In this document: positions 57,902 to 64,000 of the stretch, piece by piece
How positions within the stretch are numbered: position 1 is the stretch's first letter
Layout: each line of letters begins with the position of its first letter
NCBI GenBank assembly: GCA_936450465.1
Contig: OW388294.1
Coordinates: 73,646,622-73,710,621, forward strand
Source: Gibbula magus
Lineage: Eukaryota > Mollusca > Gastropoda > Trochida > Trochidae
Length of the DNA stretch: 64,000 nt
Direction of reading: 5' to 3'
The notes under the pieces: model-generated
Database searches by the model: none
What the model was told of the DNA's origin: nothing
Seen by the model: only the letters and a program-made list of their open reading frames with translations
Translations under genes and position numbers: made by a program

Positions 57902-59029
57902 CCGAAGAAGATGAAAATGTACCTCCAGATCTGCTCCTTCAGAGTCCGCTCCTCAGCCTTCAGAGCCCACTCCTCAGCCTTCAGAGCCCACTCCTCAGCC
58001 TTCAGAGCCCACTCCTCAGCCTTCAGAGCCCACTCCTCAGCCTTCAGAGTTTTCTCAGCCCTCTGGAGTAAGTGCTCAGGTCAAAGATCTTACAATACCA
58101 ACCACATTGGTCCCTACTGTTCGTGATGGACGGTGTTTCTTCCGAAGTATTGCAGCGAATTTAGATGTTGAACTCCAAAGAGCCAAAAGAAACCAACATG
58201 GCTCTTTGGAAAGTCATGTTCTTGCAAAACAAGAATCTGAGAAGGCAGACAAAATAAGAGCTGGCACTGTTGCCTACTTACGTTCAAAAAAGGCTTCTTT
58301 TGTAGAATTTTGAGAAGCATGTCAATGCAGACTTGCCTGATAACATCACATTTACATCTCTCAACCATAGAATAGAAACAATGGCAAACTCTGACTCAAT
58401 GCCTAGTGAGTTAAGAGATTCTTGCTGCAAGCAGGTTTCTACAGAGAACTGTTGTCATTGTTAACAAGAACAGATCTATTATATCCTCTTTCGGTGAGGA
58501 CTACATGCTGAACACCCCACTCTTTGTCCAGTTTACTTCGTTAGGCGAGGACATTGGCCATTATGATTGTCTGTCCAATCTATCAGCAAGTACCAACCCT
58601 GGCAAACAACCTGCAACAGTAGAAATGAGAGAAATTATAAATCAACTATCACAACTTCCCAAAATTACCAACAAACGGCCTAGAACCAGAAAAGCAGAGT
58701 CAGCTACCCTGCTCACATCTTCACCATTTAAGAAGATTCTGATTGAAAAAGAGAAAGACAAGGAAACAAGGAAACGAAAACCGACTACCAAGACCTCTAA
58801 ACAACCAAAGAAACCAGAAAAGGGAAGAGGGAAAACAAAAGGCCGACTAGACGAAGACAGCGACGACGAAAAATGGCCTTGTATTATTTGCTGCGTGCCG
58901 TATAGCAGAACCAGGCCTGGCGAAGTTTGGATTCAGTGCCAGGTGTGTTTGAAATGGGCCCACGAACTCTGCACACCCGGTACACGTCAGTTCATTTGCC
59001 CTAACTGTGAATCAGATGATGAACTTTAA
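57902..59029 (+). pseudogene. OTU-type cysteine protease plus PHD finger, in the same element
   Basis: After a 21-bp minisatellite (~57.94-58.05 kb) encoding PQPSEPT repeats, the frame reaches GVSAQVKDLTIPTTLVPTVR and DGRCFFRSIAANLD. This is the OTU catalytic Asp/Cys block (DGxC). The frame breaks after ASFVEF (58313), continues as EKHVNADLPDN one base off, and slips again near 58.42 kb to ILAASRFLQRTVVIVN and FVQFTSLGEDIGHYDCL, which supplies the OTU His (HYD). From 58505 the frame is open through a Lys-rich linker (TRKRKPTTKTSKQPKKPEKG) to a PHD finger with C4HC3 spacing: CIIC, CQVC, H-x2-C, CPNC, ending SDDEL at 59029. In the family OTU domains cleave ubiquitin-like substrates and PHD fingers bind histone tails. 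Here the breaks argue for an inactive copy. Confidence 0.78.
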
Positions 59030-59373
59030 ATGATGAATTTAAAACATCAATTTCAGTGTTGTTTTAATTAAATTAGAAGGAAAATTATATAATGTTTGTC
59101 TTTTTTTTATGTCTGGGGCAATAAGCCTAGTATAGGCTTTTTCCCCCTGGTGAAAGGGCGTTATGCCCCAGCCATTGGGCAAAAAGGCCAATCACGTAAA
59201 AAAATATAAATTGATGTGTACACGAAACTATCGCTATTAGGACTGTTCAGACAATATATATTTATCTCCAAAAATGGAAGAACTTAGTTATCAACACAGA
59301 ATAAAAATAAGTGCACAATAATAGACGCTATGGTTGTTTTCCCTTAGGGCAGGCTCCTTGCCCCGGTCTCCCC

Positions 59374-60192
59374 TATATATGTTTGCCAATCCAGTATTTC
59401 TTGAATAATATAATGTAAGAGATAATCAAGTGGGCTGAAGTGACACAATCTATATTTCCAATAATGGTTTGTTGACAGCAAAACTCAACATAGGCAGTTA
59501 CCTTGAGCACTTTCTGTGCATGCCAATAAACTGGCAGTGCTATCAAACGCCACTAACGGAGAGACCAATTAGGCCTCTTGATAAGTTTCAGTTTGCCTGT
59601 CACAACACAAAAGTAAGGATATTTTATCTAGTCTATGACCATGATGACAAGATTTTCTCTGTAGAGAAAAGGAGATTTAGAGCTTGAAAAATGAAACCCA
59701 AGATAATGTTGGTGACACCATCGCCAGGTTATTTAAGACTCAACAACCATTGAGGATACAGGAATTGAAAGATTTGAAGATGATACTTACAAGGTAGTGA
59801 TTCTTTACATATCGCTAAGTTAATGTGAATGTCCTTTTTTATGACACATTAACTCAACAACCATTGAGGAAACAGGAATTGAAGAATTCAAAGATGACAG
59901 TTAGTGTCAAATCCTTTTTTATGACACCATCGCCAAGTTATTTAAGACTTAACAACCATTGACGATACAGGAATCGAAAGATTCAAAGATGACACTTACA
60001 AGGTATTGACCCTTTACATATCCCACAGTTTGTGCGACTGTTCTTTTTTTAATGATACCATCGCCAAGTTATTTAAGAATAAACCACCATTGACGATACA
60101 GGAATTGAAGCAGTCTAGGATGACACTTACAAGGCAGTGATTCTTTACATATCCCACAGTTTGTGCGACCGTCTCTGTTGTTTCACCTGAAC
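59374..60192. repeat. Non-coding flank with imperfect ~110-bp repeats
   Basis: GACACCATCGCCAAGTTATTTAAGA, CAACCATTGAsGATACAGGAAT and GATGACACTTACAAGG recur three to four times between 59.70 and 60.15 kb. An irregular tandem repeat. Confidence 0.6.
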
Positions 60193-60600
60193 ATGTTGAG
60201 AACAAACCTTGCAACCACAAGGTCATCTACCTCTGGTACATGTATGGTGAGAACAAACCTTGCAACCACAAGGTCATCTACCTCTGGTACATGTATGGTG
60301 AGAACAAACCTTGCAACCACAAGGTCATCTACCTCTGGTACATGTATGGTGAAAACAAACCTTGCAACCACAAGGTCATCTACCTCTGGTACATGTATGG
60401 TGAGAACAAACCTTGCAACCACAAGGTCATCTACCTCTGGTACATGTATGGTGAGAACAAACCTTGCAACCACAAGGTCATCTACCTCTGGTACATGTAT
60501 GGTGAGAACAAACCTTGCAACCACAAGGTCATCTACCTCTGGTACATGTATAGTGAAAACAAACCTTACAACCACACGGTCATCTACCTCTTGTACAGGT
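60193..60600. repeat. 51-bp tandem array, eight units
   Basis: The unit GGTGAGAACAAACCTTGCAA + CCACAAGGTCATCTACCTCT + GGTACATGTAT is 51 bp and nearly identical in the first seven copies; the last (CTTGTACAGG) is diverged. As 51 is 17 codons, frames of 17-residue repeats run along both strands and should not be taken as proteins. The module also occurs singly at 51.55-52.4 kb. Confidence 0.95.
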
Positions 60601-60845
60601 ACTCACTTTCAGTATTTCAACTGACAATTTAATACCGAAAACAAATGAAAACAAGAAAATGTATTCTGTTTTACTTAAGGACACAAACCAAAGAGAAGAA
60701 GAGGCTTTGTGGAATTGTTCACTTTATACAAAAATATAAACTTTTATAAACTTTTATATATGTAAGGTTTATGGTGAATATTATTTGAATTGTTTTTCAA
60801 ATTGCCTCGATAGGCTGATCTGGCTAGGTTTCCACAGTCCAGTGA
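60601..60845. repeat. Duplicate of 51.79-52.03 kb
   Basis: TACTCACTTTCAGTATTTCAACTGACAAT through GGACACAAACCAAAGAGAAG and GCCTCGATAGGCTGATCTGG matches the segment following the 51-bp module at 51.8 kb, with small indels. Confidence 0.88.
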
Positions 60846-60918
60846 TTGGCAATGTGTCCAAAATAGTCTAATATATCTCCTACCCAGCTTCAGAATTTCT
60901 TCTTCTGAAACATAGCTC

Positions 60919-60986
60919 CTGTGTATTAGACGAACCCCTTCCTTGACCCCCTATTTTCTGGCATCAAAATGCCGTCTTATACACAG
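60919..60986. repeat. Small inverted-repeat element
   Basis: CTGTGTATTAGACG (60919-60932) faces CGTCTTATACACAG (60973-60986), 13 of 14 positions complementary. Its short length suggests a MITE-derived fragment. Confidence 0.55.
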
Positions 60987-61017
60987 TAATATACGGTAGC
61001 TTATCTTTAGCTTGCAG

Positions 61018-61341
61018 GATCTGTAACTGAGTGGATTAATGGAGATTTGGACACAATGTTGACCAATGGGGATGAACTATATTATATACCGTAAGTCTGT
61101 AACCATGTATAGGGTTATCAACAATATCAGTTGTACAGCTCTTCATCTCCGAACTGAACATAATGGACTCACTCTGCCAGCAGAACACATGCTTCAGGTG
61201 TTGCTGGAGATAAATGTAAAACAAGAAACCCGACCTCGAATAGAACTCAGCTTAAAATCAAATGAGAAGGCAAAGAAGGTGCCGAGAGAAATAGCAGCCC
61301 GAAGTCTGGTATCTCTAGAGGTTGCTGCTAGAAAGTTTTAA
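61018..61341 (+). other. Candidate 3'-terminal exon pair of an unidentified gene
   Basis: TTATCTTTAGCTTGCAG/GATCTG is a strong acceptor. The frame then reads SVTEWINGDLDTMLTNGDEL to ATACC/GTAAGT, a strong donor at 61090. After 40 bases, AACAATATCAG/TTGTACAG is an acceptor whose frame joins without a break (P + CTALHLRTEHNGLTLPAEH, MLQVLLEINVKQE ... LVSLEVAARKF, TAA ends 61341). AATAAA follows at 61419-61424. I do not recognise the family, and a 40-base intron is very short; a frameshifted relic is the alternative. No upstream exons were found. Confidence 0.35.
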
Positions 61342-61418
61342 AAAGTATGTTATAAATATGTCAACTCTTCATTCCCCAATCAAAGTTTCTTTGAGCAGAG
61401 TTGTTGATCTTGCATAAA

Positions 61419-61424
61419 AATAAA
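61419..61424 (+). terminator. Poly(A) signal AATAAA (candidate)
   Basis: Hexamer 78 bases after the stop of the candidate terminal exon, followed by T/GT-rich sequence (GTATTTTTTTCGTG, GATGTTGTAC) as at animal cleavage sites. Given the AT-rich setting, chance occurrence is possible. Confidence 0.3.
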
Positions 61425-61589
61425 CTGTATTTTTTTCGTGATGATGTTGTACAGTACTTATCCATTTTTTAAAGACAATGGTACCTTCTGTGACAAGCCC
61501 ACTGACAAGACTCAATAAGAGGTATCACATAGAAAGGTAGCCAGACCAAGACTCATTTCAAAGAAAACAAGCAGTTATCACTAAGGTGA

Positions 61590-61765
61590 CATGATCCCCC
61601 GCCGCAAGTTAATACTTCACGAGATCAGCAAAATGGACTTGGCCCTGTATCATCCCAAAAAGAACCATTGGGGTAAGATAAAGATGAGAATCCTATGAAA
61701 ATTTAGTACAAACGGTCCCAGCCGAATACTATATCCCCCGCTTCGCACTAAACTCACGGCAGGGT
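61590..61765 (+). repeat. 3'-end relic of a pearl/Helentron-like element
   Basis: ACTATATCCCCCGCTTCGCAC ... GGCAGGGTATAGC resembles the terminal hairpin of copies A and C (TATATACCCCCGCTTCG ... GGGGGTATA). No microsatellite or core units are visible. Confidence 0.4.
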
Positions 61766-61982
61766 ATAGCTAATAACAAAATTTAAACTAAGCTAAACTT
61801 GGTCTCTTATTCTTCATGCTAATGAGTTATGCTTTCCATAGGACTTTATGTAATGGAACCCTATTTCACGACCAGCATTATTTGAGGATTTGTGTCAAAC
61901 CATTCCATAGTGGCTCTATTCAAGGAAAAAGAACTAGTCAATAGAGCATATTTTGTTTTCACAAGGGGCCGATGATAAGCAT
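61766..61982. other. Non-coding spacer
   Basis: Nothing recognised. Confidence 0.4.
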
Positions 61983-62310
61983 ATCAGAATATAACTGCAT
62001 CAGGTCGCACAGAGAGAAGACCCTACCAGCTTTGGTTTTATGACATGCATCTTCCAGAATATAACTGCATCAGATGGCAAAGAGAAGACCCTACCAGCAT
62101 TGGTTTTATGATATGCATCTTCCAGAATATAACTGCATCTGATGGCAGAGAGAAGACCCTACCAGCATTGGTTTTATGACGTGCATCTTTCAGAATATAA
62201 CTGCATCTGATGGCAGAGAGAAGACCCTACCAGCATTGGTTTTATGATATGCATCTTCCAGAATATAACTGCATCTGCATATGGCAGAGAGAGAAGACCT
62301 TCAGTCTCCC
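61983..62310. repeat. 68-bp tandem array, about 4.7 units
   Basis: Units contain CCAGAATATAACTGCATCTG, ATGGCAGAGAGAAGACCC and TACCAGCATTGGTTTTATGA; spacing is 68 bp (62054, 62122). Confidence 0.9.
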
Positions 62311-62565
62311 AGGATTGTTTCTAGTATTCAATTTATCAATTTCAATGTGAGTACAGCATAGCTGTATCATAATCATACCCATCGTGGTGCATATACCATC
62401 ATGATACAATAGGTTTGAGCCATAATTGTATTATGTCAATTCTTAAAGCCCATTTCAACAAACGTAGAGTGTTATCTTCATGGACTTTGTGAAAGGAATG
62501 TAATGTGACATCTTTAAGAGGCATTTAAGAATTTCAAGGGATGAAGGAAACCCGAGATATATGGA

Positions 62566-62935
62566 CAGTCAACATCTTGCAATAAATGTGTCAGTGAATA
62601 AACTACCACTGTTTTTGAGAAGTGAATATAAGGATGGTCAACTTCTTTATTCCAATGATTGCAACGTTTAGGTGTATTTACTAACACTGTTATCAAGCAG
62701 GTGCTTGAGAAGTTGAATATATGGATGGTCAACTTCTTTATTGAAATGATTGCAATGTTTAGGTGTATTTACTATCACTGTTATCAAGCAGGTGCTTGAG
62801 AAGTTGAATATATGGATGGTCAACTTCTTTATTGCAATGATTGCAACGTTTAGGTGTATTTACTCCAACGTCATGAAGCAAGTGCTTGAGAAGTTGAATA
62901 TCCATAGATCTTGGTTTTCCTTTCAGACAATGTAA
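62566..62935. repeat. 91-bp tandem array, about four units
   Basis: GGATGGTCAACTTCTTTATT, GATTGCAAYGTTTAGGTGTA and CAAGCAGGTGCTTGAGAAGT recur every 91 bp (ACTTCT at 62641, 62732 and 62823). The outer copies are diverged. Confidence 0.9.
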
Positions 62936-63074
62936 GCTGAGGAATTTTAGACCTCACAATGATCGAGTCACTAGAGAGAATTGTTGCAAAAGTGTAAGAA
63001 AATAATACTCACCATTAAGATGAACTGAATACTGCAAGTGCAGTACTTAGTTGTTTTTCTACACAACTGATAAA

Positions 63075-63182
63075 ATATTATGGAAACAAAACCTGTCAGG
63101 CAAATTGAAACACTTTGGTCAACAATTGACAAAATATTATGGAAACAGAACTTATTAGTCAAATTAACACTTTTCGGTCATG
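63075..63182. repeat. Two-copy ~55-bp direct repeat
   Basis: AATATTATGGAAACARAACYT, CAAATT-AACACTTT and GGTCA occur twice in order. Confidence 0.75.
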
Positions 63183-64000
63183 AACACAAACAGGAATGTA
63201 CAATGAATTGCAAATCACATAATCAAGTTGGCATATATTACAGAAATTGTACATGCAAAATGGTGTAAATGCTGTTTGGCAAATTGGCTGTTGGAGCTAT
63301 ACCGTAATCTGTGTAAAATCTTCTTCCTCCCCTGTAGGCAGGCCGAATTACAAATTTGTGATTTTTTACTTGATCCAAAAAACAGTACTGTAACGGAAAG
63401 ACTGGGGGAAAAAATCCTTTCCCAATAGGCACCCTGTGCAGGTATTCTCCCAGGGTTTTTATGAATGTTACATTGATTACGGTGCTGTGGTACTGGGGTG
63501 AAACAGTTCATAACTACATTAGTTCTAAAGTTCGGTACATTGAAGTGTAATTTCATCATCTACCATATTTTCATTTTTTCATAAAAATTCACATTATTTA
63601 TTTTATGAATTTGTCACCTTCATTTTAAATAACTATAATATCTATATTCTAAACAAAATTTGTCGTTAGTGATTTTATTTATTTTGCAATCATGATTCTT
63701 TACTGGATTGAGAGTCATGTTCCCCAATGTGCACCGAACCGAAGCCCAAATGTACTGTTTCAACCAACCTATCATTCACATTCATTCGTTCTCTCTTTCA
63801 ACATTCTCGGTATCTTAATCAACATGCAAACCAGGGCTAGTCCTTACATCTTGTCCACTTGGAGCACCATGGTCTTTTCTCTCATTGCATCTAACTTCAG
63901 AGTTCATTTCTTTTGCTCTAGGATCACACAGAGTCTTAGTCTCACCACATGTATCAGTGATACAGTCCATCTTGCCGTGATACCTATCTTCTGATATCAA
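63183..64000. other. Non-coding right edge
   Basis: Overlapping short frames on both strands (63.2-63.56 and 63.7-64.0 kb) show no recognisable motif or splice support. A minus-strand frame open at the right edge could belong to an exon extending outside the window, but nothing here supports it. Confidence 0.3.

Larger units (their letters stand above)
56638..59373 (+). mobile_element. Pogo-like DNA transposon, internally damaged, with DDE, OTU and PHD segments
   Basis: The inverted ends GGGTAGACTGCGGCAAG (56638-) and, read inward on the minus strand, GGGGAGACCGGGGCAAG (from 59373) are flanked by TA on both sides, as expected for Tc1/pogo transposons. Subterminal motifs of the type GGGnAAAACGCCCACC occur several times (about 56.68, 57.00, 57.03, 57.07, 59.15 and 59.17 kb) and may be transposase-binding sites. 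Two CACGTG boxes lie at about 56.70-56.73 kb. The N-terminal DNA-binding half of the transposase is missing. The coding remains are listed separately. Confidence 0.7.

Noticed and set aside
60163..60632. MYGENKPCNHKVIYLWY repeat protein
   Set aside because: Three long frames on both strands overlap the 51-bp array, as expected from a period divisible by three.

Overview
The window looks like nuclear DNA of a marine mollusc, probably a gastropod. The grounds are spliced exons with GT/AG borders and long introns, an animal-type TRPC channel gene, many copies of a tRNA-derived SINE ending in GGTGA repeats, and several non-autonomous elements built like the 'pearl'/Helentron-type elements described from molluscs. 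The species assignment is inference; the eukaryotic and metazoan nature is clear. There are no bacterial genes, operons or CRISPR arrays.

Layout. 0-24 kb: three exons of a TRPC4/5-like (TRP-gamma-like) channel lie on the minus strand at 12.7, 11.3 and 6.5 kb. They encode the ankyrin/TRP_2 N-terminus and S1-S5. The pore, S6, TRP box and C-terminus must lie left of base 1. The introns carry a dead Tc1-like transposase (0.3-1.28 kb), two pearl-like elements (2.0-2.9 and 7.4-8.6 kb), microsatellites and two palindromic elements (12.8-13.25 kb). A 36-bp satellite (17.6-18.8 kb) seems to have grown out of a SINE copy, and a third pearl-like family sits at 19.3-20.2 kb. 21-33 kb: mostly unassignable non-coding DNA with SINE copies and a nested local duplication (27.3-31.0 kb). 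33.7-42 kb: a second 36-bp satellite interrupted by a pearl-like element, a pearl-like element with six 177-bp units at 36.75-38.2 kb, and a 35-bp GGTACCCGGG-rich satellite at 40.4-41.7 kb. 42-54 kb: SINEs, foldback and pogo-type MITEs, a 28-bp array and a mid-repetitive family carrying a 51-bp module. 54-64 kb: a TTAA MITE, a retroelement gag-like fragment with a possible promoter, a 2.7-kb TA-flanked pogo-like element encoding DDE, OTU-protease and PHD-finger segments in broken frames, a 51-bp array, a possible terminal exon with a poly(A) signal, and small tandem arrays.

The most interesting signals are: (1) the pogo-like DDE + OTU + PHD element; (2) a 15-nt 5' hairpin (6-bp stem, three-base loop) shared by three unrelated-sequence repeat families, next to a motif inverted at the 3' end; (3) birth of a satellite from a SINE; (4) two copies of a ~354-bp MITE with TTAA duplications. 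The only well-supported host gene is the TRPC gene. Nearly everything else is repeat or unassigned intron/intergenic DNA.
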